From assembly GCF_000764305.2 (NCBI RefSeq), contig NW_025935833.1:186001-250000 (forward strand): a stretch of 64,000 nucleotides of DNA, written 5' to 3'. Below are positions 49,306 to 63,714 of the stretch, one piece after another (the stretch's first letter is position 1; each line of letters starts with the position of its first letter). The notes below the pieces were generated by a model. It worked only from the letters and a program-made list of their open reading frames with translations, was not told the origin of the DNA and ran no database searches. A program made the translations under genes and the position numbers. This DNA is from Hyalella azteca. Lineage: Eukaryota > Arthropoda > Malacostraca > Amphipoda > Hyalellidae.

Positions 49306-52300
49306 TTTTGCTACAACCTAAAGTGGTAAAAAATTTACTACGACCAGAAATGGACAGAAATTGACTACAAGCCGAATTAAAAAAATATAATGAGTACAAA
49401 AGAAATATATAATGAAAAGCAAACTTTCGTCCTGGCACTGAAGCGATTTTAAGAATTGTTACCTTCAACATTTGCTGCTAATTGATTTTTAGTAAATAAG
49501 TTATAATATGAATTGAGTTCAATACGTTTCTTTCAATATTTACTGCTAATTAACTCGTAATAAATTAATGAACGTTTATGAATCATAAAAAAATTGTTCA
49601 ATATGTTTCTTCTCACATATTTAGGAAATTAAAACCATTAACAGAATTTATCGTGTCGTTCCAAATGAGTCAGGATTTAAATCATTAATTCAAAGCATGG
49701 TCGATTGAGTCCAATGTGTGTGTTATTTTGACCGGTACAATCACCATAAATCACTCTAATTAATAAATACATATATTCGATCAAATGAAAGTCTAACACC
49801 ACAAGTCAAGATATGAAGAGTTGTATGTCATTCAGTAAATATTGAAACAAAACTAAATAAGTGTCAAAGCGAGATCGGAACGTCGCATGCCAGGCAATTG
49901 TGAGAAAACGAAGCTATTGTGACGAGATGCTCAGCCTCCGAGTCCAGAGGCTTTCCCATCTCGTTTGTTGCAGAAGTTAGCCACCGAGTTGCAGAACTGC
50001 TGCACAAACCTTCCCATGTTATTGCTCGATGACGCTTCCTCTCTATAGTGTTGCTTTTCCACCCGATGTGCTTAAACTTCTGATAAATGAAACTTCATCT
50101 TTAACCTTTTAGCAGGCAGGGTGTCATATATGGTCACTAAAAATATACTACCTAAAATCATGCATTGTGTTCTTTCCCTTCATTTCCCGTGATTACTTTA
50201 ATCTTCTTTGCGCCGGTACGCGCATCATCGTTTTTTTAAAGAAACCAGAAGGTTATTAGGATCATAGGTTATTATAGGATCAAACCAGAATTTATTTATC
50301 GTGTATGATCAAACCGCGATTTATCAACGACCATTTAAGCCAAATATACAAGCGCCAGAAATGAGTGCTTCTGTATATGTACATTTCACAAATGTTTCTC
50401 AATCACACTAGTACTGTTCACTGCCCCTTTGGTGTAATATTTTTTATTTTATCTCCTTCTGAATCACGGTCTTGTATGGAGTATCCAAGGGTTAAAAGCA
50501 ACAAATGACGCTTGAAAATTTAATGCGTTGTGGTTTGTGCGCTGTTATTTGAAATCCAGCGCTGCTAACAGAAGGGAGTTTATCGCGTTGAAAATGATGA
50601 AGCGATAGGAAAGGGTGATGGCTCTTCATGACTGAGCACTCCATTAAAATTTTCGCTCGGTCATCCTCATATCTGCAGGAGTTTGTTGTAACTAATGAAG
50701 TTGTGGTCTTCAGTTAGAATATGATGTGTACGAGTAACCATACAAAGAATGTTATTAAACGTCATGTAATAAAGCGGTAGACTTTTTTTTAGCAAGTAAT
50801 GTTAATAACAAATAGCGAATAAGCCTGATAATTACTTATGCTATTCATATTTTGTGTTCTCTCAAAGAAAATGTTCTGCTAATTTTTTACGATCTCCTTA
50901 CGCGGCCGTGAAGAACTCGACACCCGTGCCGTGATTACAATTTTATTCGAAAACCCAGCACTTTCTAGAGTCTTTTTCAGTGGGTTAATGCCCTCGGCTT
51001 AGGCATATTTAGGCCGCGCAAGCTTCTTTCTGCTCAATACTGAAGTCATTTGATCGGATTAGAAGCACACTACAGCCAACGCTACAGGCGCCATTCTGGG
51101 ACAGTTAGCACTTCAGTCGATGGCACTTGGTGGGGAAAAACCGTATTCCCCTGTGGTCTATAACAGCATTCATGATTTCCCGTTTCGCTTTTTCCCTCAC
51201 TCTCTAAATGTCAATGTCTAAATAGCCTTTCTATAAGTTTATCTGTACAGGCTTCATTTTCTGGGAATTTATCTGTCATTTTACTTATTCCTAAAGCCAT
51301 TTCTGTCTCGTTCTAAGCTAAAATAATGCATTCCAGGCCATCTTGATGCAGTATTGTAGGAAGAGAGTGAGGTTTGTATAGCGCGGCTAACGCTCAGCTA
51401 AGTATTCCTCTTTCTGCTGGGCTTGTAAATACACTGCAAACATGGGCTTAAAATTCGAACAAACAAAGCACTTAGTGTGGCATACACAGCGCTTCCGAAA
51501 TTCAAATTTCATGAATAGAAATATTATACATAATCTGCAGGGCTTGCAAAAAATATGATATTGGCCGATAGAAGCAGCGTAGCGATCATAAATTAATTGG
51601 TGGCATTAGTTTAAAGGAGTAGTCAGTTGAAGATATTTTTCAGATGAATAACCGTGAATGTTCAGTCATGAAGTTAATATACATTTTGACAGTAATGTTT
51701 GTAAAATAAAAGAAAAAGCATCAGTTTGAAAAACTTGTTGTAGGTACATGTTCAACCAAAATTATGTAAGTGTTAAATTTATTAATTTTTAGAATTTCTC
51801 CCGATCTGTTTTCTCTGTACATCCATTACGTTAAAAAAATTCGTAGCAATGGCATAGCCCGAGATCATTTAAAAAATACGTTTCACGCCATGCTTTCCTA
51901 ATCGGGTCCCGACACTTCTAATAGTTTTCGTCGCAATGATTAGAAATATCATGTATAAAATGTATTTGGCTGTTGATCTTTCCTCTATCTGCGAACTTGA
52001 ATGCGACCAATTAGTGTTTCATTTCACCAAAAAAGGGAAATATACGAATTAAATTGTGTGGGAAGCAGTGGGGTAATCAACAGTGCCTCATTTTTTTTAT
52101 TCTTTGGAAGGAAACACACACAAATGGAAATTCGACCCCTACTTGCCTTTAAGCAGAAAAAAAATAAAATTTCCGAACCAAAGACTCGCCTCAAGTCTTA
52201 TTTTTTTCCATTTTTAGTCCGCTACTAAAAGCGTTAGTAGAAAATAGTTATATGAATGCTCGCAGAATTGCTGACCCGAAAGAAAACACTTGAGGTTTAC

Positions 52301-55300
52301 TATAACGACTCAAAAAACGGCCCTCCCAACCGCGGGTGACTGAGAGCTCAAGACGGTAGGGTTGCCGGTCCAATTTCAGGAGCAAATACTAAGTTTCTGA
52401 AGAAGAAGGCTCGTGAGAACAAATGTCTGAAACAACTGGCAAGAGTATGTTAGGTAAATAATTAAATAGAATTTGGGTAATTTCGTGGAGTTTTGATAAA
52501 CAAGAAGACTAAAAAGCAGATAAGTGTGTTAAATTTTTAAGCTGATTCATTAGTGTTGGTGTAGCAGAATAAGAGAGACGCTTTCGGGTGCAGGAACGGG
52601 AGAGACAATCTCCCGAATCTCTACATATGTTTCGTCTTAACTAAATTTCTATGCATTCATCACATGCGGAATAGCATTCATTCCCCTACGTCATTGGCCC
52701 AGATAATTTTGTTCAGTTTCATAGGCAATAGCATCAGCAGCAGCAGTACTGAGGCTCGGCGCTGGCCAAATTCAAGAGGAGGCTACACAAGCTCGTCCAT
52801 CAGAAGGTTCAGTTATCAGCTGCGTTGAGTGATGATATGCCGAGCAGGCGGCAAGTAATGGTGACTCTAAGGTACCTTCACTCGAATTACCTTTGATGAA
52901 TAGTGTGGGGATATCCATGAAGACGATGCGCAACAACGTGCCATCCGTGCATCGATCAGAGTCTCGTGGGTCATAGCATTATTCAAGATTGTGTATTCTT
53001 TCAGTCTTTAAAGGCACGGCTCCGAAAAATGATGCTTCGTCTACGTGACGTCAAACGTGACTCGCCTATTCCAGACGCTGATAAAGCAAAAATCTTAGCC
53101 CAAGCTTCGCTACTTTTTCCGTGAAATTATGACGTTGATAATCATTTTGAAAAATGAAGCCGCATCTTACTCAGTGAAATTACTAATGTTTGTTTTGGAC
53201 TTAATCGTTATTTCTAATTAAACTGTAAGTTATTTCAGTGAAACATTTCAATTTTGCATGGAGTGGACGAGCAAATATTCATCACCTTTAATTATATCGC
53301 AATCACATATTGCAGATTAACTTCTAACTAACTCCAATGTTTATAACGAATGCTACCTTATTTATTTTGCAAACCCAGACTTATTCGTTGACGAAAAAAA
53401 TGATCAAAGCAATATTCTCGCTCTACCAGGTGATGAAATGTAAAATACTTTAGAAATGAATTACGCAGTTTAAAAATAAGGGCACAAGAGTCTGAAGGTC
53501 CCATGAAGGAGTGACCCGTCTCCCATTCATTAACTACGAGGATGAGACATTTGTCCTTTAAGTTTTTTCCGATAATAGGCTGCCCTATTCTGGAGCACAG
53601 AAAATTTGTTAGCAGTCACATCAAGGAAGGAGTTCTTTAGACTCTAAAATTTAATTTAAACTACAATTTTTCTTCCGAGTTTATCTGACGCAAAACTGCG
53701 ACGCCATAGGCTGCTCTCCAGGTTATTCACGACAGAACTTAGACGGCGAAAAAGGTATAGAATTCCGATTCTCTCTCATAAATTTGATAGCTTATTGAAT
53801 GAAATTATTCTCACAGTCACGCCTCGTTTGTATAATTTTTTAGTGGCCTTTTAGCAGTTATAATCTCAAAGAAATCGATTTCTGAAATGATTTATTTTCA
53901 ATTAAAATAACTCATTCCATGTAGATTCTCATAAATAATTTAAAATAATTCGCGTTTTTTATGTTGTTCTGCAGTTATAACGAATAAAGTAGGTTGCCAT
54001 TGACAGATTAGTGCGTGAAATATATTCATATTCATGCACGATTTGAATATTTGATATATAGACTGATATATTCATAGTGAATGCGCACTAAAGTTGTGGA
54101 TTGCTCTGTTATTCATCCATTGACTTTCTTGAACGAAACAAGCATGAATAATCAAAATAAGTATGCCTTATTTAACCGACGCTCCACTTTAGATGGAAAC
54201 AATTTGCAATATATATATATGGATACATAATACGGCAATTTCATTAAATTTTATTTAGTTAAACTTGGTTTACAGAACTGTAACATAAATGCGAGCTCGG
54301 GCAAAGCTTTCCAGGCAGCACACTTCAGATGTGCAGCATTAAAGCTGTGCGACGGCGGCCTTTAAATTAATAAAACGAGGCACCGCAACATAAAAATGGA
54401 GACCTCTGCTTTCGAGCCCTTGGTGTTTGTTGTGTCTTGAACATGTTGTTTAGTACACTAATAAAGTTTTGTGCTAGAGCTTTGTTGCGAGTTGATATGG
54501 CATGCGTGGGTAATGTTTAACTTGTTGGCTGTGCTAACAAAATTAAAAATGAAGTGGATGGTTAATGTTTTAGAATAAATTGGGTAACTTGTAAAACATT
54601 TTTTTTTGTACTCTATCATGAGTGAATAATAATTGAGTAAGTTTGAGCGTACATAAACCCACTAATAAGATGACGGATTTTTTCAACTACCTAGATAATT
54701 TTTATTATTTATTGATGCTGGTAGAATTCTATAACTTTTTCTCCACTTGAAACACATTTTGTTACAATTGAGCATATACTGTAATTCGGAACTCGGAACG
54801 CACTCAAAAAACTTTTACCCTCAACGCGAAGAGAGGTTGAAAGCCTAAAACTTCTACCCTCTACACGCGTCTCTTTGAAAAGTTACCTACAAAGACCAAG
54901 AAACTCTCTGCATCTAATATACTGGTTTTAATATGTCACCGACAAGCTCGGCTAAGAGATTCAGGACATTTCTAGAGTGTTTGCTTTGCTTATAATATAA
55001 AATTATGAATAAATTTAAGAATGCAAAATTGCATAAATTGCGGAATTTAAGTTACGGCGTCTATTCAAATATTACATTATTCATCCGATCTTCAAATGCA
55101 ATGCAACAATTTTCTTAACTGATTTGCTGTCTCAAAAAACAAAACAATTATCTATGGAATAGATAATACATTTTTTTTTCTATTAGAAGCAAACACAATT
55201 TTAAAAATGTAGTTTTGGGAATGATAACCGGACTCTCCCTTCTTTATTTTGCTACTATTTTCTTATTTTGTCGTCCACCGACAAAATGCCTCCAGCACCA

Positions 55301-55479
55301 TTCGCCTAGAGGCATCACCAGGCATTGTTTTGGAAGCCCAATAGCTTAACAAAATTTAGAGTCGCCCCAGCTTCTGGTAATCCAAATCAGAAGCTGCCGC
55401 GTCTGTAAATTTTTACTGGGAATAGCTTAACAATCATCGGCTGCACTATGTACATCCAAGGTGCTACAAGCCAGCAGTC
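49306..55479. other. No gene recognised
   Basis: AT-rich. A GC-richer stretch at 52735-52865 begins with a short CAG run and is open for about 30-35 codons in two plus frames before stops; no domain was recognised. Nothing else was seen. Confidence 0.55.
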
Positions 55480-56150
55480 ATGTTCATGCAGACTCAAGGC
55501 GTCTTTTCTCTATAAAACTTCATGTTTAAATTTTTGTGCAGCCTCAGTACGTCTTGTCTTGACTAGTCTTCAAGATTAATTTTCCCCTGCAGACTCAAAA
55601 CGTCTCGTCTTGATCAGTCTGTTGAATTTTCACTGCAGACTAAGGACGTGTTGTCATGACCAGCCTTCATGTTTATATTTTTTCCTGCAGACATCAAGAC
55701 GCCTTGTTTTGACCAGCCCTCATGTTCATGCAGACATCAAGACGACTTGTCTTGACCAGCCCTCATGTTCATCAGACATCAAGACGACTTGTTTTGACCA
55801 GCGCACATGTTCATGCAGACATCAAGACGACTTGTCTTGACCAGCCCTCATGTTCATGCAGACATCAAGACGACTTGTCTTGACCAGCCCTCATGTTCAT
55901 GCAGACATCAAGACGACTTGTCTTGACCAGCCCTCATGTTCATGCAGACATCAAGACGACTTGTCTTGACTAGCATGTACATGCAGACATCAAGACGACT
56001 TGTCTTGACTAGCATGTACATGCAGACATCAAGACGACTTGTCTTAGCGCTCATGTTCATGCAGACATCAAGACGACTTGTCTTAGCGCTCATGTTCATG
56101 CAGACATCAAGACGACTTGTCTTAGCGCTCATGTTCATGCAGACACAAGA
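55480..56150. repeat. 43-bp minisatellite (with 38-bp variants)
   Basis: CATGTTCATGCAGACATCAA followed by GACGACTTGTCTTGACCAGC recurs about 15 times. The centre (about 55700-56140) is highly homogeneous; the left part is diverged. Some units lose GTTC or ACCAGCCC to give 38-bp versions. Open frames crossing it on both strands are artefacts of missing stops. Confidence 0.9.
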
Positions 56151-56293
56151 CACCTTTTTTGGTCATCCTTCATGTTCATACAGACTCAAGGAGCTTTGTC
56201 TGGGCAGATCCCGGGGCTCATTACGAACATTTGCATGTACAACGCAGAGCCTTCGACAAACGGATGAAGCCTGAAAGGTATTCTTGTTCTGAC

Positions 56294-56396
56294 AAGAGCT
56301 GTTCCCACAGCTCCTTCACGTCATGCTGTACAATGAGCTGCAAGAGCTGTTCCCACAGCTCCCTCACGTCATGCTGTGCAGTGAGCTGCAAGAGCT
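56294..56396. repeat. 48-bp tandem duplication with hairpin
   Basis: Two copies starting at 56294 and 56342 (AAGAGCTGTTCCCACAGCTC...), with the start of a third at 56390. Each contains AGCTGTTCCCACAGCT, a 6-bp stem with a 4-base loop. Confidence 0.85.
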
Positions 56397-59140
56397 GCGA
56401 TCGACCTGGAGATGAAGCAGCGGCTCGGCCGTCGTGCAAGTTCGTCATCTCTGTCTTGTATTTGCATCGAATGCGCAAAAATTCCGTTTTCTTGAAGGCT
56501 CATTTTTCGCTACGACTCAGAGTGAGAAGTTTTTTATCCGTTTTGATGAGAGCTGGCAAAAATTTCCTTGTATTTTGCATATCTTGAAGTATGATTATGA
56601 TGATAAATTTTCAGATACTGTTCGACCTTCTTCTTTTGTTAGACTAGTTCATTGGGTGAAGCATCAAGGACTAAACTTGATTTTTTTTATTTTGGCTCAT
56701 TGCACACATAAGATGAGGAATATTTTATTCTCTTTGCAGAACTATTTCAATCAAGTGAAAATATGTTAAAAAAGACAATTTACTGAAAACATCGGCAACT
56801 AAATCTACAAAAAAATCTCACTATAATAGATAGAAATTTTAATCACACGTGTGGGAAAACATATCTCTTCAAATAAACAACCCTTATTTGAATTTCATCA
56901 AAACCCAAATCCTTAGCTAAAATAAATATTTTTGATGACATGAGTAATCTCATTTGAACTTAAGACAACGGCATACATTTCAAAGGAAGCTTGAACCGGT
57001 GAAGTTAGCTTGAAATTCGAGTTGAACTTTCGAGCAAGAAAGACGTATAATGTGCTTTGCTACTCGCATGCTTCACTTGACCTCGACACGCAATGCTTAT
57101 ACTGGCAATTGATCTGTCAAGCTGTGGAGATCTCGACCGTCCGACCTAAAATAACGACAGTGTATCTAATTTTTTTGCGAAAATATTCATTGTAAATAAA
57201 TCATTTTTCTTTGGCTGCAAATCTTGCTGGGTTGTTTGAAGGGCGAGACAAATGTTTTACATCAGCGAAGCAAACTATTAAGCATAAAACAAAGAAAAGA
57301 TGAACCTTAATATCACCACGGATTTACAAATAGAATTTATCGCTAACATTTTTTTTCTCAACTCAAGTGTCTTATATTTTACAATGAATCCATTTCGGGA
57401 CAGTTCCTGTTTCCTGTTTAAAATTTGTGACCGCTTAAAAAGAGGAAAAAACATAATATTAAAGACAGTTTGCAAAAATTATGTTTAACCGTTTTTTTCG
57501 TAATAGAGTACGTAGAACTATTATTTTCGCGTATTTTCGCGTAATTAATCTTCACTTTATCCCTAATTTCACGCCTAGAATTTTGTTCCTAATAATTTCA
57601 GACGCAGCTTGTGCAGATAACCGGCGAGAGCAGGCTTGTTTTTAAGCCAAATGGTGCAAGTTTCAAGCCCGCGCATTAGCCAGTAATTGAACAGATTTTT
57701 CACAGAATTTTTTCTTCTGATTTTTAATACAGATGTAATCCCAGTTTGGCTTCTTTGCCTGTCACTTTTAACTGAACTCGTATTGCCTCATGGCAGGACT
57801 AGGATCTGATGTCAAGTTTATGAAGACGTCCGAACACGAGTGCCAGATTCAGTGACATGGCTTAGTATTAAATCTCATCTCTAAGTTCAAACATAATAAA
57901 ATTCTCGTCACCGGGAATAACTGGTCATACACACTGTAAAGTTTGCGTTTACTGATGTTATAATCTATGCAAGATACAATCTCTAAGCCCCTCATGTCGC
58001 TGATGTAATAATATTCGTTAAGGTCGACTGGAAGTCTTTTTGCCCAGTATTATAATTTTCTCACCGATAATTTTGCTTCTGTTGAACAAAGCCCTAGAAA
58101 TCCTTTATTAGTTTGGTGACGAAGTTTTTATCTCATAACTATAATACTAACGCAACATTATTAGTAATCAATAAAGCAGGCTCATAAGACAGAATGAGTG
58201 ATTTTTGTGTCAGCGTCTTATAGTGAAGATACTAAATTTTTGGCGCAGATTTTGCAGGGATAATTTTTTGATATTTATCATGGTTCAAGGTCAACGAAAT
58301 TAAGTAATAATTAACCTTAAGATGAGTTACAGCGCTGATCCCAGTAAACAATTAATTGGTATATTTTTTAAGTAATTCGGTATTAAATAATATTAATTAA
58401 TTATATTATATAATAATCCAAGCCTATTATTAATTTGGAAGTGCAACAATAACGATAGGTTTCATTAAAAAGAATCTATAGAGTCCATCGTTGTCTGCAT
58501 TTCTGCCGTTACATCATCCTAGCCATGTTTGAATCCCACCGAATAGCCTCCCTCAATTCTTTGTATGCTTTCTATTCTCCATTGTATTGTCTTTTTCTCT
58601 GCATGTCTAAGACAAATGCTAATTAAAGTGAATCTGTAACCAAAACTGGAAAGCGTCTGGCTTCGAAAAAATAACCGAAAAACGCATATATTTGGTGAAT
58701 TGCATAGCTAACCTACATGGTCTTAGACTAAGTGTCACTCATATTTCGAGATTCCGTTGCATGCATAGATGTTAAAATATTGATACAAAATTCTTTCTGA
58801 GATGTTCCAGCAGTTGTTATCACGATTAGAAGAAGTTTAAGCTATTTTTTTCATTATTATGTGATGCACTGTCCATGACACTTCGGAACACCGCGACCAC
58901 TTTAAGCAATGCAAACAACGTCAGAGCACAGGAAATTGGAACGAAAAGATTTTCCACTTTCAGATTAATTTTTTGATGCAACGCGATTGAAATTATTTTA
59001 GTTCTTTGTGGTTTCCATGCTTCATCAAATTAAATTTTGTCTAATTATTAACTCGCGATCCTTCATTTTCAAAGCATAGGAAAATTCGAGTAAAAACGCG
59101 ACCCAAAGTAAAAGTGTCGCAACGTGACGTAGTCGAACCT
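56397..59140. other. No gene recognised
   Basis: AT-rich. An open frame of 111 codons at 56434-56769 (plus) has no recognisable domain and sits in repeat-derived sequence at its start. Nothing else was seen. Confidence 0.55.
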
Positions 59141-59750
59141 TTATTCTACACTGCGTTGGAGTCTATATGTACGTTATTCTACACTGCGTTGGAGTCTATA
59201 TGTGCGTTATTCTACACTGCGTTGGAGTCTATATGAAGTTTGCGTGTACGTTATTCTACGCTGCGTTGGAGTCTATATGTACGTTATTCTACACTGCGTT
59301 GGAGTCTATATGTACGTTTATCTACACTGCGTTGGAGTCCATATGTACGTTATTCTACACTGCGTTGGAGCCTATATGTACGTTTATCTACACTGCGTTG
59401 GAGTCTATATGTACGTTATTCTAAACTGCGTTGGAGTCTATATTTACGTTATTCTACACTGCGTTAGAGTCTATATATACGTTATTCCATACTGTGTTGT
59501 AGTCTATATGTACGTTAATCTACACTGCGTTGGAGTCTATATGTACGTTATTCTACACTGCGTTAGAGTCTATATATACGTTAGTAGTCTAGATGTACGT
59601 TAATCTACACTGCGTTGGAGTCTATATGTACGTTATTCTACACTGCGTTAGAGTCTATATATACGTTATTCTATACTGTGTTGTAGTCTATATGTACGTT
59701 AATCTACACTGCGTTGGAGTCTATATGTGCGTTATTCTACACTGTGTTGG
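59141..59750. repeat. 33-bp minisatellite, about 18 copies
   Basis: Consensus TCTACACTGCGTTGGAGTCT plus ATATGTACGTTAT. Copies are very similar, with variants such as GCGTTAGAG, CTGTGTTGTAG and one short unit near 59581. All three plus-strand frames are open over long stretches because the unit is 11 codons without a stop; this is not evidence of a protein. Confidence 0.92.
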
Positions 59751-62700
59751 ATAAGTGTAAAATTTAAAACTTGAAAGTAGCACTTTGATTAATTTGAACT
59801 GCGAATGTTGGTATCAGTAAAAAAAAGTAAATAAATAAAAAAAATTTAAATGAAATGAATCAATTCCTCACTGTGCATTAATAATTATATTAACGTTTCA
59901 TTGATAGTAATGATTAAGGAAATTCATTTCAGCGACTCCATGTAGTTATTGTCCAAGCCATAGTCAAATTAAACTTATATTGCTTCTTATATATATGTAT
60001 CCATATATAATTGATAAAGTCTATCTAAAACGTCAGAATACTCGTCAATTTGAGCCAGATGCCAATTTAGATTAAATTCCATCATTTGCTTCATCGAATA
60101 CGGTGGACAAACGTATGGTATGCAAACACATAGTGCAGGACCATCGAGTTAAATCGCTGTCGATCGCCAATGATTTCGTTATGTTAGAAATGATGAGGGA
60201 AATTTTCTTACATTACGATTAGTTTGTTTAAAAAAATCTTTTGAGCTATGAACAAATTTAAAACCAATATCGGAACTGTCCCATCTGCGTATCGGCACTT
60301 CTATTATGAATTGAAATATATTGAATTTACTTCACATATTTCAACTCATTTATCAACGCCAACACCGTATTGTTAGACCTACATGAAGATCACGCCAGTA
60401 AAGTAAAATAATATTTCACTTAAAAAAAATAACCTAGCTAGCACTGGGATCGCCGAACTGCAGAGACAACCATTAGTTTCGTACAATAACACATTCAGAA
60501 AAATGAGAGGTGAATATTATTCAAGTAATGAGACGATTTTTTAGACAATGCAGATCAGCCTTTTTTACGGCCTATTGCATGAACAATAATTGTGGCAAAT
60601 GGGACCCAAAAAAGGGGGCAAAATGTTAATGGCCATTTTAATCCTTCTTTGCATATTTACAAGCTTCGTTGCACGTGCAGTAAAAATTAGCAAGACTTCA
60701 CTAAACGAGAAGCTGTGCTTGTGACAATTTATTTATATTTTTTTTAATTCCCTCTAAATTAATTAAAATAAACAAAGAAAAAACATAAAATATTAAACTC
60801 CCTCTAATTTCAGACGGCACGTATTTCAAAATCCAAGCCCACCTCCATGTAAAATCACACCCTCTTTGCCATACACATCGATATTACTCTTGACATCCAT
60901 ATTTTTTACAAGCAAGCAGACGCTGAGTACGGGAAAAACTCGTGCAACTTCATAGGCCCATTTTTTCCGGAGGCTTAATTTCTTTGCAAAATTTTAAGCG
61001 GTTCTTGGTAGCAAGCACCACTCAGACAAAAATCCTCGAGGCAAAAACAGGCCGTGCACCTCGCCTCTCCTTAGCATAATATCTTCGCTGAAATTAGAGT
61101 CTCATCAAGGCTTCCTAACGAGATTCCGTTAAGAGGCCCGATAGCCGTAACGTAAAGCCTGGCTAAAAACGCTTCCTCCAAGCTCAATATCAACGTTAAA
61201 GGGAAACTTATCTGCTAGCAGTAATCTGTTTTCCTGTTTAGCTCTCTGTTGAATGGCTTAGCTTTCTGTTGATGGACGCTAAATCGTGAACGATTGTGAT
61301 TTTGACGACTGATCGTGATGTTTAAGTGGCTCGTAGCGCTCTAGCTCGATCTGTTCTAATGTGCATCTGCAGAATGAAGACGCTGAGCAACTAAGACGAT
61401 CGGTGCAATTTAAGGACCTCGGCACCTGCGATTGGTGAATCTCATGAAGACATTATAAGAATAGTTTTTAATATTCGACGACGGTAACTAGAACCAAGCC
61501 TGTAATGTTCACCTGTATCGCCATAGCGATGCATGCTTGTAACTGCTTGATTCGATTCGACTGCTATTCTCTTTTGTCTGCATCAAATTTCTCTGAGAAT
61601 TGCAAAAATAGAAATAATTTAGACAACGTTTGAGTTGAATCCAAACTAAACTTCATTTGTCACGAGATAAAGGCATTATATTGAAACAGCTCTATTATAA
61701 TTAATATGACAATAACTGCTTCATTTTGGGTATCATGTATAAATTCCAATTTGTTGCAGTCCGGTCAATCACGAAAGAATTATTCCAATATACTGCACCT
61801 TCGATGTTCTGAATAAAGCACGAGTTGGGTCTGCGCTTGCAATATACAAAAAATTACCTGATATGAATCTATATAGGAGTCATGTTATCGTTTGCAATAT
61901 TATCACTTGACGAAATTTCGAAACCAATAACTTCCGGTCTGACTACTTATACAATGTTAGTTTTAGTTTAATGATCTACGTTACGCTCCACTTTGTGATA
62001 TGGCAATATGATGAACGCATGCGATTTTCATTGCGCGGAATATGTAGTTTGAATTTGCTGTATTGAAAACAGTAAAAAATGTGTATTTTTTGAATCCGCG
62101 TCTTATGGTTGTCATTGATGTAATGACTGAACGATTTTCGCTCCATTACTTAACAAGGAAAAATCATTGAGAAATCAATCATTGAGGTGATAGTCGTGTT
62201 ATTGGAAAGAGCCTCTTCGAATAGGCAATTAAAAATTAAGCTGCCTATAATTTTATTATTATGTTTTTTGATAGAATAACGTTCAGTTGTTTAAGTTTAT
62301 TTTTTTTTGTTTAACTCTAAAGTTTAATAATTTTTTGAAATAGCGTTATAAGGCCGACAGCCTTTGAGTCTCCACTGCAATTATTAAAGGATTTTTATAC
62401 TTAATGAACACATTTTGGAATTAAAATTAAATGAATGTGATTCGATTCATCGTCATTTGCGAATAGGTAATTCCCGGATAATCCAACATTATTACAATAA
62501 TCCAAATCTGTTCAATTTCTTGTACTTTTCATTCAACACCGTAACATATTTAAATGATAAAAGAAATTATCTAATACGTCAAACAAAGACAAAGTTAATG
62601 ACCTATTTTCAAAAGTACAGGATAATTATTAATTCTATCTCTGAAAAGAATTTTCTCGGTGCATGTTTTAATTCACTGTTCGGACATGATTATGCCTCAG

Positions 62701-63714
62701 ACGAAATTACAGCGTATGAATTTAGGTTTTTCATAGAAGGCGAATGAAGCAAGATGGAAAGGCAGTATTATTATTAGGCCATCCTATGAACAAAATAATT
62801 AATGTGTATTTTACTAAGGTCTTGACGCATTTCTTGATTGTTCTGTTTTATTGATGATAACATTAGATCGCTGCAATTATTCTGATTGCCGGAGAAACTG
62901 TTCTATTTCTATTGCATTTTTTGGGAGCGATTCGATGGCTTTTTTGCATTGTAAAGGCCACATATATTTTCTGATAAATGTCCGCACCTAATATTCATGT
63001 GCAGCTTCTTATCATCGGTCTTTGATCTCAGATTACATTCGTTTATTATTGTTGAGATCAAACAAGAGTTTTGTCTTCTGCGCGATCTAAGACACAGCAA
63101 AAACTTTCGAGTATTTTAAAGAAGAGAGTGAATGCTGAATTTTTCAGCATGAGTTAACGTGATGCAAATCTCAAGGTATATCTGTTTGACGCTGGGAAAT
63201 GAGGTGGGAATGACAGAATATGTATGCAAATTTAATCACGATTTATTTCGGAATAGCAGGGGCAATTTTTAGCAGGGTCGAGAAGTTGAAGGCGAAAAAA
63301 ATGAGAACCAGCGCAACAAAAGCAATTTTTTCGCAGTGGGTAAAGTGAGATATGAATATTTAAATGTCTGAAGTTGGAGTTTCATAAGTTAATTTTTAAA
63401 ATTTATCAGTATATTAGGATACTAATCAAATATATATTTTATTTCCATTTTAGTATTCTTCTGAAGTCGATCTTAAGTAAATACATATGAATAAATTCTA
63501 ATATGAATTCTGTCTCAAGCTAAATAATTACTATGAAGTTAAATTTAACTCCCTGCTCGAGACTGGCAATGATAATGAACATAAATAACAATTTTTTGAA
63601 TATTTTTTTCTTTGGCTACAACTTCGATTTATATGAATGTTTCTCCTCAATATATTATCCGACATTAATGATTGGACGTTTTAGACTAAAAACTGACATG
63701 AATATTTTAGCTGG
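59751..63714. other. No gene recognised
   Basis: AT-rich. The 110-codon plus frame at 62415-62747 is rich in Asn, Tyr, Phe and Ile as expected for chance frames in AT-rich DNA, and has no domain. Nothing else was seen. Confidence 0.55.

Noticed and set aside
55610..56274. Repetitive frames on both strands over the 43-bp array
   Set aside because: Artefacts of a minisatellite; no independent coding support.
59167..59603. Repetitive 75-133 codon frames over the 33-bp array
   Set aside because: All three frames are open because the unit lacks stops; no start context, splice sites or domain.
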